Positions 22,344-29,154 of a stretch of DNA of 42,648 bases are shown piece by piece. How positions within the stretch are numbered: the first letter of the stretch is position 1; each line of letters starts with the position of its first letter. The DNA comes from Nocardia arizonensis (GTDB lineage: Bacteria; Actinomycetota; Actinomycetes; Mycobacteriales; Mycobacteriaceae). The translations under genes and the position numbers were made by a program. Below the pieces are notes generated by a model, which was given only the letters and a program-made list of their open reading frames with translations, had not been told where the DNA came from and did not search any database. The stretch spans positions 1 to 42,648 of the forward strand of contig NZ_LGYZ01000055.1 of assembly GCF_001310275.1 (NCBI RefSeq), given 5' to 3'.

Positions 22344-23306
22344 GTGCAGGAGATCGGCACCATCCCGCGGTGGTGGGTAGCGGTGCGATCCTCGACCGTC
22401 TTCCCGCCCGCCGAGCACTTCGACACCGAAGTGCTCGGCAAACACTGGATTCCGCTGTCCGCGAGCGATACCGAGACCGCCGCGGAATTGCGGGTGCGGC
22501 TCGGCGTCGACTTCGTCACAGGCGCGGCGCGCGGGGAGTCCGACGATTTCATCTACCTTCCCGTGGTCGTGAATTTCCGCCGCGGTGAGGTCGTCGACTG
22601 CGAGACCATCGTCTTCGCCCTCGGCGAGCAATTCGTGGTGACCTTGCAGCCATCGGAGCCCTTCGAGCCCTTCGACGGCGCGATCGTCAAGATGGGTCGC
22701 AAACCCCTGCTCACCGCGTCGTCGCGGGGTGTCATGTACGCGCTGTTGTGGTCGCTGAACCAGGAATCGGATCGGGTACTGCACGCCGAGAGTCGCGCGC
22801 TCGCCGCGATCCGCGCCAAACTCGACGCCGCGTCCGCCGACCGGCGTGCCTTCGGCGGCGTCGAGATCCGCCAAGCGCTGGCCGGGATGAAGGCCATCGA
22901 GGAGATCATCTCCCGGATTCGTGACAGCCAGCGGCATTTGGCCCGCGCCGCCCGACATCTGCGCGGCGACATCGGCCTTCGGTCCCGCGAACTCGACGCC
23001 CCGATGGAGGGGCTGATGGCCGATATCGACGGCGTCACCGCGTACGCGCTACTCGAACACGACAAGGTGCGCTACGCGCTGGAATCGCTGCGCACATCGC
23101 TCGATGTCGAGCGCAACCGGATCATCAAGGTGCTCACCACCGTCACGGCCGTCTTCCTCGGCCCGACCCTGGTCCTCACCCTCTACGGCGTCAATTCCGG
23201 GGGTTTGCCGGAGTGGGAGTACGGCGTGCTCGTCGCCTCGCTCGTGGCCGTGGTGGCCGTCGTCGTCGGTCTGGTCTACGTCACGCGCAAGGGTGGGCCG
23301 CGCTGA
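22344..23306 (+). CDS. CorA-like divalent cation transporter with a GVN motif
   Basis: A 320-residue protein with the CorA layout: an N-terminal alpha/beta cytosolic domain, long helices (about 135-255), and two C-terminal membrane spans (about 262-281 and 292-313). The signature after the first span is Tyr281-Gly-Val-Asn284 rather than the canonical YGMN. The loop then reads SGGLPEWEYG, keeping the acidic residues that attract cations. CorA proteins are pentameric Mg2+/Co2+ channels, and changes of the Met in GMN alter ion selection. The exact start is unsettled: GTG 22344 gives good codon use from there on, GTG 22383 is shorter, and GTG 22239 is nearest to the promoter. The gene is separate from the upstream operon (200-bp gap). 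Confidence 0.85.
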   Translation: MQEIGTIPRWWVAVRSSTVFPPAEHFDTEVLGKHWIPLSASDTETAAELRVRLGVDFVTGAARGESDDFIYLPVVVNFRRGEVVDCETIVFALGEQFVVTLQPSEPFEPFDGAIVKMGRKPLLTASSRGVMYALLWSLNQESDRVLHAESRALAAIRAKLDAASADRRAFGGVEIRQALAGMKAIEEIISRIRDSQRHLARAARHLRGDIGLRSRELDAPMEGLMADIDGVTAYALLEHDKVRYALESLRTSLDVERNRIIKVLTTVTAVFLGPTLVLTLYGVNSGGLPEWEYGVLVASLVAVVAVVVGLVYVTRKGGPR

Positions 23307-23453
23307 GGTCTGCCCGCGGGGGCGGTCCTTTCCCGTTCACGGACACGACGCGCCGAATTCATCTGCGCCTGTGGTGAATACGGTGTGTCACCGGCCTCGT
23401 GGCGGCATCCTGGTAGGTGGTGCTGTAGCCGGTGTGGGCAGGATGTGGTCGAT

Positions 23454-24371
23454 GTGGACGACACCGCGATGGATGTCTTCTCGCGTACGGTGATCGGTGT
23501 CGCCGAGGCGGTCTCGCCCAAGGTCGCTCTCGTGCGAACGCGGGGCAGCGGCGGCTCGGCGGTGGTCTTCACCGACGACGGTGACCTGCTCACCAACGCG
23601 CACGTGGTGGGTGCGGACGGCCACGGCGAGATCACCTTCGCCGACGGCGGCGAATCCCGGTTCGACGTCGTCGGCATCGATCCGCTCTCGGATCTCGCGG
23701 TGCTGCGAGCTCGGGACGGTGCGCCCGGTGCGGTGGCGCTCGGCGACGCGGACACCCTCGTCGTCGGGCAGATGGTGGTCGCGGTGGGGTGCCCGTTGGG
23801 GTTGGCGGGCTCGATCACCGCGGGGGTGGTGAGCGCTCTCGGGCGCGCCGTCCCGGTATCCTCCCGCCGCGCCGGGCGCGTGATCGAAGAGGTGATCCAG
23901 ACCGATGCCGCGTGCGTGCCGGGCCATTCCGGCGGTGCGCTGTCGGACGGTCGGGGTCGGGTGGTCGGCATCAACACCGCGGTCGCGGGCATCGGACTCG
24001 GCCTGGCCATTCCGGTCAATCCCACGACCCGGCGCATCATCGAGGCGCTACGCGTGGACGGTTTCATCCGGCGCGCCTATCTCGGACTGATCACGGTGCC
24101 GTGGCCGCTGTCGCCCCGCCTCGCCGAACGCGTGGGGCGCACGAGCGGGGTACGGGTGATCGACGTGGTCCGCGGCAGTCCGGCCGAGACCGCGGGACTG
24201 CGCCGCGGAGACCTGGTCCTCGGACTCGCCGGCGCCGAGGTCCGCGACGCGCAGGATGTGCAGCGCACGCTGTTCGCCGAGGCCATCGGCGCGCCGATGA
24301 AGGTGACGGTGCTGCGCGGGGACGCCGTGGTTGATCTGATCGCGACGCCGGTCGAGTTGGCGCCGCGGTGA
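23454..24371 (+). CDS. S1C (HtrA/DegP-like) serine protease with PDZ domain
   Basis: A 305-residue protease with a chymotrypsin-fold domain (about 20-200) and one C-terminal PDZ domain (about 215-300, YLGLITVPW...GSPAETAGLRRGDLVLGLAG). The catalytic triad is complete: His50 in TNAHVV, Asp80 in SDLAVL, Ser159 in PGHSGGAL. The family more often has GNSGG, so Asn is replaced by His before the nucleophile. Unlike most HtrA relatives there is no signal peptide or membrane anchor with any plausible start, so it would act in the cytosol. GTG 23454 has AGGA about 10 nt upstream; ATG 23469 is the next possibility. It is monocistronic and converges on the DUF1059 gene. Confidence 0.88.
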   Translation: MDDTAMDVFSRTVIGVAEAVSPKVALVRTRGSGGSAVVFTDDGDLLTNAHVVGADGHGEITFADGGESRFDVVGIDPLSDLAVLRARDGAPGAVALGDADTLVVGQMVVAVGCPLGLAGSITAGVVSALGRAVPVSSRRAGRVIEEVIQTDAACVPGHSGGALSDGRGRVVGINTAVAGIGLGLAIPVNPTTRRIIEALRVDGFIRRAYLGLITVPWPLSPRLAERVGRTSGVRVIDVVRGSPAETAGLRRGDLVLGLAGAEVRDAQDVQRTLFAEAIGAPMKVTVLRGDAVVDLIATPVELAPR

Positions 24372-24386
24372 CCGCGCCGGGCATGA

Positions 24387-24407
24387 GCGGCCCGGGTGGG
24401 CGGCCGC
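24387..24407. terminator. Possible short hairpin between convergent genes
   Basis: GCGGCC (24387-24392) pairs with GGCCGC (24402-24407), 16 nt after the protease stop and 50 nt from the stop of the convergent DUF1059 gene. It is short and without a U-tract. Confidence 0.35.
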
Positions 24408-24456
24408 TGCGGGGCGAATCGTCGCCGACCCGTCCCGCGGCTGTGTCCCGGCCTGG

Positions 24457-24603
24457 TCAGTAGGCGATGAACAGGATTTCTTCGCGGGTGTAATCGTGGT
24501 CGGGATGCTTCTCGGCCAGGTGGGCCTGGGTCTTGGCCACGAGATCGTCCTCGTCGGTGCCGACGATGGACTCCCCGCAGGGGCAGTTCAGATTTCGTTT
24601 CAC
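24457..24603 (-). CDS. DUF1059 domain small protein
   Basis: A 48-residue protein consisting only of a DUF1059-type domain: a CPCG motif (residues 7-10) close to the N-terminus, GTDEDDLVAKTQAHLAEKHPDHDY in the middle, and EEILFIAY at the end. The Cys-x-Cys plus the His residues in HLAEKHPDH could bind a metal; the role of the family is unknown to me. The start is the GTG at 24603, because an excellent ribosome site (GGAGGAAGG) lies just upstream. Any upstream in-frame extension would run through that site. It lies downstream of the terminator of the glycine-zipper gene. Confidence 0.85.
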   Translation of the reverse strand: MKRNLNCPCGESIVGTDEDDLVAKTQAHLAEKHPDHDYTREEILFIAY

Positions 24604-24713
24604 GCGCTGGTCCTTCCTCCGTATACGGTGGCCCGGCCGTGCGGGCTGGCACGAACCGAGCGCTTGCTCATCGTAGCCGGCTCGGGTGAACGCGCGGTAG
24701 GGCCGTTCTCGTG

Positions 24714-24747
24714 ACGCTGCCCGCCCCGGGTACGGGGCGGGCAGCGT
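24714..24747 (-). terminator. 14-bp perfect stem terminator of the glycine-zipper gene
   Basis: ACGCTGCCCGCCCC (24714-24727) pairs without mismatch with GGGGCGGGCAGCGT (24734-24747) around the 6-nt loop GGGTAC. It starts 28 nt after the stop codon at 24775. It is the most stable simple hairpin I found in the window. It lacks a U-tract, as is usual for actinobacterial I-shaped terminators. Confidence 0.82.
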
Positions 24748-24774
24748 GATCATCGGATCTTCGGCGTCGAGTGG

Positions 24775-25323
24775 CTACGGCGTGGAGAAGCCGATGAGCG
24801 CGCCGATGCCCGCGCCGATCGGGACGGTGACCAATGCGCCGACCCCGCCAAGGAAGAAGCCGATGACGGCCCCGATGCCCGCGCCGATCAGCGCGCCGAT
24901 GCCCGCGTTGTACTGCTTGCGGGCGAGGGTGTCGGCCGCCTCGTCGATGGCCGTCGCGGTCTGCGCGGCATCTGCCTGCGGCGTGAGGGTGAGGGTACGG
25001 CCCTCGGCGTCGATCCGCGGCGCGAGCGCGATGGTCTGGTTCACGGCCCGCAAGGCGAGCGGAACGGTGGCAACGACGCCGCCCGCCGCGTCGGTCAGCG
25101 AGACCGAGCGGCCGTCGGCGGCCAGTACGAACCGGCCCGCGTCGACGGAGGTCGTGATGCCACGGCCGTCGGCGCTGGGCGCCGCGACGTAGGCGATACC
25201 GTGATCGACGCCGCGCACGCCGAATTCGGTATTCGAAACAGGTTGCGCCGCAGCGACGCCCGCGGTGATTCCGGTGGCGCCGACCGCGAGTAGAGCAGTG
25301 GCGGCGAACTTCTTGGCTCTCAT
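24775..25323 (-). CDS. Secreted protein with C-terminal glycine zipper
   Basis: A 182-residue exported protein. Residues 1-27 are a Sec signal peptide (MRAKKFAATALLAVGATGIT..., cleavage near VAAA|QPVS). The middle (30-120) is beta-rich, with GIAYVAAPSADGRGITTSVDAGRFVLAADG and a second LTLTPQ stretch. Residues 141-179 are a glycine-zipper membrane segment with repeated GxxxG spacing (GIGALIGAGIGAVIGFFLGG), a motif that packs helices and can form oligomeric membrane assemblies. This build is common among Nocardia exported proteins annotated DUF8020 (from memory). ATG 25323 has GGGGAAAG directly upstream; ATG 25335 overlaps that site. Its 3' end carries a strong terminator. Confidence 0.8.
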   Translation of the reverse strand: MRAKKFAATALLAVGATGITAGVAAAQPVSNTEFGVRGVDHGIAYVAAPSADGRGITTSVDAGRFVLAADGRSVSLTDAAGGVVATVPLALRAVNQTIALAPRIDAEGRTLTLTPQADAAQTATAIDEAADTLARKQYNAGIGALIGAGIGAVIGFFLGGVGALVTVPIGAGIGALIGFSTP

Positions 25324-25916
25324 TGCTTTCCCCATATTCCGTCGGCTACCGTACGCCGACTTTCCCCTGACGGCCGGATCTCGGCAGTACCCATTCTCAC
25401 CCAGCCTCCGGTGCGACGGTCGGTTTTGGTGACATCGCACCGGCTCTCGTCCGCGTACCGCCATTGCGGCACGGCGAATTACGCGCCACCGTTGCGGCGT
25501 TGTCCGATAACCGTTTTCGGAGTGTGGACATTCACTGCGATGGTGCCCGACAACCGCGCGACGGGACGGACACCGCCTCGAACGAGGGCCGATGTATCCG
25601 ATCGGTGGTACCCCACCTGGCGATTCCCGATGGAATAGCCTGCGGTGAGCGACTTTCGATCGCGACGCCGGACGGCCCGCACGGGTTTGCCGCCGCGCCT
25701 CGGACTTCCGGGTCGCGGCGACAGATCGCTTCGGTGATCCGGTCGCGTGGCGCACTCCGCGACACGCGTGTGATACCCGGCACAGGGACTCGAAAGGCCC
25801 CCCGCATCGCGCGGGCGAACACCGCTCCCGCCCTCTCGGCGAGCACCGGAGATGGCGTGCCGCGCAGGATTATTCACATGTTCATACCGTTCGGGGTGGA
25901 CCGGGCGGGCGTCGCC
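25324..25916. other. 593-bp gap with no convincing gene
   Basis: This stretch lies between the start of the glycine-zipper gene and the stop of the TerD-nuclease gene, both on the minus strand. It should hold the promoter of the former and the end of the latter. Open frames here (for example 25479-25877 on the minus strand) are rich in Arg and Pro, lack ribosome sites and look non-coding. No RNA gene or repeat was recognised. Confidence 0.6.
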
Positions 25917-27908
25917 CTACGCCTCGTCACCGTCGGCGCCGTCGCCCGACACGGTCTCGGACTGTTTGGGCGCGGCGGGTACCCAACCACGCAGCGGCTG
26001 GACCACCGTGCCGTAGAACGCGTCCACCGCCGCGGTGACGCTGGCGATGAAACTGGCCGCGGTTCCCGACCGTCGATTGCCCATCGCGAACGCCCGCTCC
26101 AGCGAGAAGGACACAATCGCCCCGGCACGGCCCGCGGTCAGCGTCTTCGGATCGGTACGCACGGTGGACAGCAACTCGCACGTCTCGTTGCCGCGTTCGG
26201 AGAACACCGCCTCGACCTGCACCTCGCCCGGGGTATCGGCCAACTGCCGCAGCAGCCAGGACACCCGCCGGGCCGAGGTGCCCTCGTCGGGTGCCTCGAT
26301 GACCGTGCGGCAGCGAATCCGGTTGGTGCGCAGGTCCGCGACCACGACCAGATCGCCGGCGGTGTCGGGAATGCGCAGCACCGCCTCGAAGACGCCCTCG
26401 GCGGCCAGCCGCTCGGCGACCGCGGCATTGCGCGCGGCGGGATCGGATTGGTGGCGGCGCGGCTGCACGTGTTTGACGGTGACCCCCAGTTCCGCGGTGA
26501 GCCGCAGCGCGAGATGACGCGCCAGCGACACCCATCGTTCGGCCACGGCCGCGCCCTTCTGATCGCCCGCACGCAGCGTGCCCGCCGTGACCCCATCGCG
26601 CACCGCGACCCAGTGCCTGCCCATATCGAGCAGTTCGGTGGCGCCCGATCGCGGATGTTCCAGGTAACGGAGGAATTCGGCGGTGATCCAGGCTTGCAGG
26701 TCGTCTTCGACGCCGCCGTGCGAGAGCAGCATGCGCACTTCGTGGGTCACCTCGGCCCACGACAGATGCCGCAGCGCCACCTTCGCCAGTTTGCGGCGAT
26801 CCACCTCGACCGGCAGTTCGCCCGGACTCGCGGGCACGTCGTTGGACAGGGTGATCACCGCGTCGTACTTCCTGCGGCGGGCCACGTCCAGATAGTTCTC
26901 CACCTGTTCGCGGCGTAGTTTGCCGTTGCCGGTCTTGACCTCGAGCAGCCCGGTCCAGGTGCGCGCGCCGCGTACCACCTTCAGCACGGCGTCGGGGACG
27001 ACCTTGGATTCGCCGCGTTCGTACTGCACCTCGACATAGCCCTCGAACGCGCCCGCGGGCGCGCCCATGCGTGCGCAGAGGGCACGGGCCAGCGGTCGCA
27101 CCACCTGCATCGTCGACACCAGTGCGGAGGTGGCACGCTGTTCCTGTTCCTCACCCGCGCCGACCCCGAAGACCGAGAACAGGCGGGCAGGCTGCCAGGT
27201 GTCGACCTCGGCGAATCTGAATTCGATGGGTTTGGCGCGCTTGGTCACCCGTTTCGCGGTGCGCACACCCTTGGCGCGCTTGGCGGGCGGCGCGGCGGGC
27301 CGATCGGTGGACGCGGTGGCCGCCGCGGGCGCGGCGGCAGGCACGGCCTCGGCTTCGGCGCTCGTCCCCGGTTCGGCGTCCTCGTCCACGTCGACGCCGA
27401 AATCCTTGGCGAGCCCGGCCAGTCCGCAATCCCAGCCCTGGCCGACCGCTCTCACCTTCCACGCCCCGCCGCGGCGGTAGATCTCACCGAAGACGAAGGC
27501 CGATTCGGTGGTGGCGTCGGCGGTGATGTACTCGGCGAGCACGTGCCCGGCGCCGTCCACCACGCGGAAGGCGAGTTTGCCGAGTTCACCGAAGGTTCCG
27601 GCGGCGATGGAGCCCGCTAGCGCGACCGTGTCGACCGAGGCCGAAACGGCTGCCAGGTCGATGGCGATCCTGGCCTGCGCGCCGTCCTCCGTGACGCCCG
27701 TGCCGAGAAAGCGCACGGCGCCGTCCGGGGATTCCGGCTGGTTGTAGAAGACGAAGTCGGCGTCGGATCCGACCTTTCCGCCCGTTCCGAGCAGCAGCGC
27801 CGAGGCGTCCACCTCGATATCCGCCTCGGTCCACCCGAGGACGACATCGATGCCTGTCACATCCTCCGGCAGCGGCGTGTTCTGACCCTTGGACAGCATC
27901 GGTGCCAT
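25917..27908 (-). CDS. TerD domain fused to a RecB-like PD-(D/E)XK nuclease domain
   Basis: A 663-residue protein. Residues 1-165 are a TerD (tellurite-resistance/stress) domain: GIDVVLGWTEADIEVDASALLL, SDADFVFYNQPESPDGAVRFLGTG and AFVFGEIYRR, with the acidic clusters that bind Ca2+ in the family. A low-complexity Ala/Pro/Lys linker (175-228) follows. Residues about 255-400 carry a nuclease-like core: PDAV (Asp306), then LLEVKTG (Glu323, Lys325), then Gln335-x3-Tyr339 in QVENYL, the D...ExK...QxxxY pattern of RecB-type nucleases. The remaining 260 residues are alpha/beta and unassigned. Known Ter-linked proteins include nuclease fusions implicated in stress or phage response. No other ter genes are nearby. 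GAGGGG precedes the ATG. Confidence 0.85.
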   Translation of the reverse strand: MAPMLSKGQNTPLPEDVTGIDVVLGWTEADIEVDASALLLGTGGKVGSDADFVFYNQPESPDGAVRFLGTGVTEDGAQARIAIDLAAVSASVDTVALAGSIAAGTFGELGKLAFRVVDGAGHVLAEYITADATTESAFVFGEIYRRGGAWKVRAVGQGWDCGLAGLAKDFGVDVDEDAEPGTSAEAEAVPAAAPAAATASTDRPAAPPAKRAKGVRTAKRVTKRAKPIEFRFAEVDTWQPARLFSVFGVGAGEEQEQRATSALVSTMQVVRPLARALCARMGAPAGAFEGYVEVQYERGESKVVPDAVLKVVRGARTWTGLLEVKTGNGKLRREQVENYLDVARRRKYDAVITLSNDVPASPGELPVEVDRRKLAKVALRHLSWAEVTHEVRMLLSHGGVEDDLQAWITAEFLRYLEHPRSGATELLDMGRHWVAVRDGVTAGTLRAGDQKGAAVAERWVSLARHLALRLTAELGVTVKHVQPRRHQSDPAARNAAVAERLAAEGVFEAVLRIPDTAGDLVVVADLRTNRIRCRTVIEAPDEGTSARRVSWLLRQLADTPGEVQVEAVFSERGNETCELLSTVRTDPKTLTAGRAGAIVSFSLERAFAMGNRRSGTAASFIASVTAAVDAFYGTVVQPLRGWVPAAPKQSETVSGDGADGDEA

Positions 27909-28297
27909 GTCGGTATTTCCCCTCTACGATTCGACGCGCGCGCTGACGAACTTTCATGCAGGTGGCGGAATACCGACCCCCTGTGTAAGCCGCATTTCGG
28001 CGGCGCAGACAGTGTCGGTCGGGTTTCGCTTGCCGTTACAGGGTTTTCGCGGCCCGGGTAACCGAGGTTGCCGACTGTGCTCCGGTAATCGATTGTCCCG
28101 GAGGAGTTTTCCTGTCGCGATCGACAATCACCGCCGATTGTCGACGCCGAATTGTTACCGGCCCAGTCGGAATTCGGTCGCGGCGACCGGAGGGTTTACT
28201 GCATACCGGTCGTTATTCCGACCGGAGAGTATTTTCCGCGCAATGCGGAATCACGTCGCGGTGCGCCTTCGCGCGCCGCGATTTCGGGATGACGGCT
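27909..28297. other. 389-bp gap: TerD promoter region and end of TVP38 transcript
   Basis: This less GC-rich stretch lies upstream of the TerD-nuclease gene and downstream of the TVP38 gene, both on the minus strand. I see no gene in it. Two small inverted repeats lie at 28206-28225 and 28234-28250. Confidence 0.55.
28206..28250 (-). terminator. Two adjacent hairpins downstream of the TVP38 gene
   Basis: TTCCGC/GCGGAA (28234-28239 with 28245-28250, 5-nt loop) and CCGGTCG/CGACCGG (28206-28212 with 28219-28225, 6-nt loop) lie 48-92 nt after the TVP38 stop in its direction of transcription. They may form a tandem terminator. Alternatively the second one is a regulator site for the TerD gene, which starts 300 bp further on. 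Confidence 0.4.
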
Positions 28298-28975
28298 TCA
28301 GGACGGCGGGGCCGCGGTCGCCATCGGTTCCTCGGGGGCGCGGGGACTCCAGCGGGCGTCGACGGCGAGTCCGAGGAGGCCGAACGCTATACACGTCGCC
28401 GAAACCGCGATCATGGCGGGATCGGTGCCTCCGGTGAGGGCGTCGGCGAGGATCACCGTGGCGACCGTGCCGGGGAGCGAGCCCGCCAGCGAGGCGACCA
28501 GGTACGGCCAGAACCGCACCGAGGACAGTCCGCAGCAGTAGTTGACGATCGAGAACGGGGCGAAGGAGATCAGCCGCAGGGAGCCCACCGCGAGCCAGCC
28601 CCGGCGCTCGAGACGGTAGTCGATGGCGCGCACCGCCGGGTGGGTGAGCCGCGCGGCGATCTGATCGCGATCGAGCGCGCGCACCAGCAGCAGGGCCAGC
28701 GCGGCGGCCGCGGTGGTCGCCGACAGCGCCACCGCGCTGCCCGGGATCGGGCCGAACAGGACGCCGCAGCTGACCGTCAGCACGGTGCGCGGAATCGGCG
28801 CGGTGGCCGCGATGGTGTAGACGACGAAGAAGACCAGCGGTAGCCAGGGGCCCGCCGAACCGGCCCACTCCTGGATCCGGCTCGGACCCGGCAGCGGTAG
28901 CAGCATCGCGGTGACGACGACCCCGACTCCGAGAAGTAGCGCGACGATATGTCGGTTGCGGATGAGCCGGGTCAC
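28298..28975 (-). CDS. TVP38/TMEM64 (DedA-like) membrane protein (Rv1491c-like)
   Basis: A 225-residue integral membrane protein of the VTT/SNARE-associated family. Five or so spans are visible: HIVALLLGVGVVVTAMLLPL (10-28), LPLVFFVVYTIAATAPIP, SAVALSATTAAAALALLLV, the SFAPFSIVNYCCGLSSVRFWPYLVASLAGSLPGTVATVIL region, and a C-terminal one (MIAVSATCIAFGLLGLAV). The family block PIPRTVLTVSCGVLFGPIPGSAVAL and the later SLPGT motif are characteristic. Relatives act in lipid scrambling or membrane integrity. The start is the GTG at 28975, with a -10 box 7 nt upstream. It is divergent from mutA, as Rv1491c is from Rv1492. Confidence 0.92.
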   Translation of the reverse strand: MTRLIRNRHIVALLLGVGVVVTAMLLPLPGPSRIQEWAGSAGPWLPLVFFVVYTIAATAPIPRTVLTVSCGVLFGPIPGSAVALSATTAAAALALLLVRALDRDQIAARLTHPAVRAIDYRLERRGWLAVGSLRLISFAPFSIVNYCCGLSSVRFWPYLVASLAGSLPGTVATVILADALTGGTDPAMIAVSATCIAFGLLGLAVDARWSPRAPEEPMATAAPPS

Positions 28976-28982
28976 CCGCGTC

Positions 28983-28988
28983 AGGTTA
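28983..28988 (-). promoter_or_regulatory. -10 box for the leaderless TVP38 gene
   Basis: Minus-strand TAACCT (TAnnnT consensus) ends 7 nt before the GTG at 28975. No ribosome-binding site lies between, which supports a leaderless transcript. Confidence 0.5.
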
Positions 28989-29047
28989 CCGGTTGGTAGT
29001 GGCTGCCGACGTCAACCGCCGTGTCGGCTGCCGCTAGCATCAGAGGA

Positions 29048-29066
29048 AACGAGACGAATACTCGTT
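29048..29066. promoter_or_regulatory. Inverted repeat in the mutA promoter region
   Basis: AACGAG (29048-29053) and CTCGTT (29061-29066) form a perfect dyad with a 7-nt centre, 89 nt upstream of the mutA GTG and in the most AT-rich part of the divergent gap. The size and symmetry fit a TetR-type operator controlling the mutase operon. I do not recognise a cobalamin riboswitch in this leader. Confidence 0.45.
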
Positions 29067-29154
29067 AACCGAAGTGGTCGCTGAGCTGGGCGAATGCTGG
29101 GGTTTGCGGGTGCGCACCGTAGGTGAGCCCGGCTCGAGTGGAAGAGGGAAAGCA

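Noticed and set aside
25479..25877. 132-codon minus-strand frame in the gap beside the TerD-nuclease gene
   Set aside because: It has no ribosome site, an Arg/Pro-rich product and no domain. Codon use is unlike the neighbours.
29067..29154. Cobalamin riboswitch before mutA
   Set aside because: The short leader lacks the B12-box and the long paired regions of that class.
29074..29154. N-terminal extension of mutA from GTG 29074
   Set aside because: MutA homologues start near the chosen GTG 29155, which has a good ribosome site. The extension would lie in the promoter/leader area.
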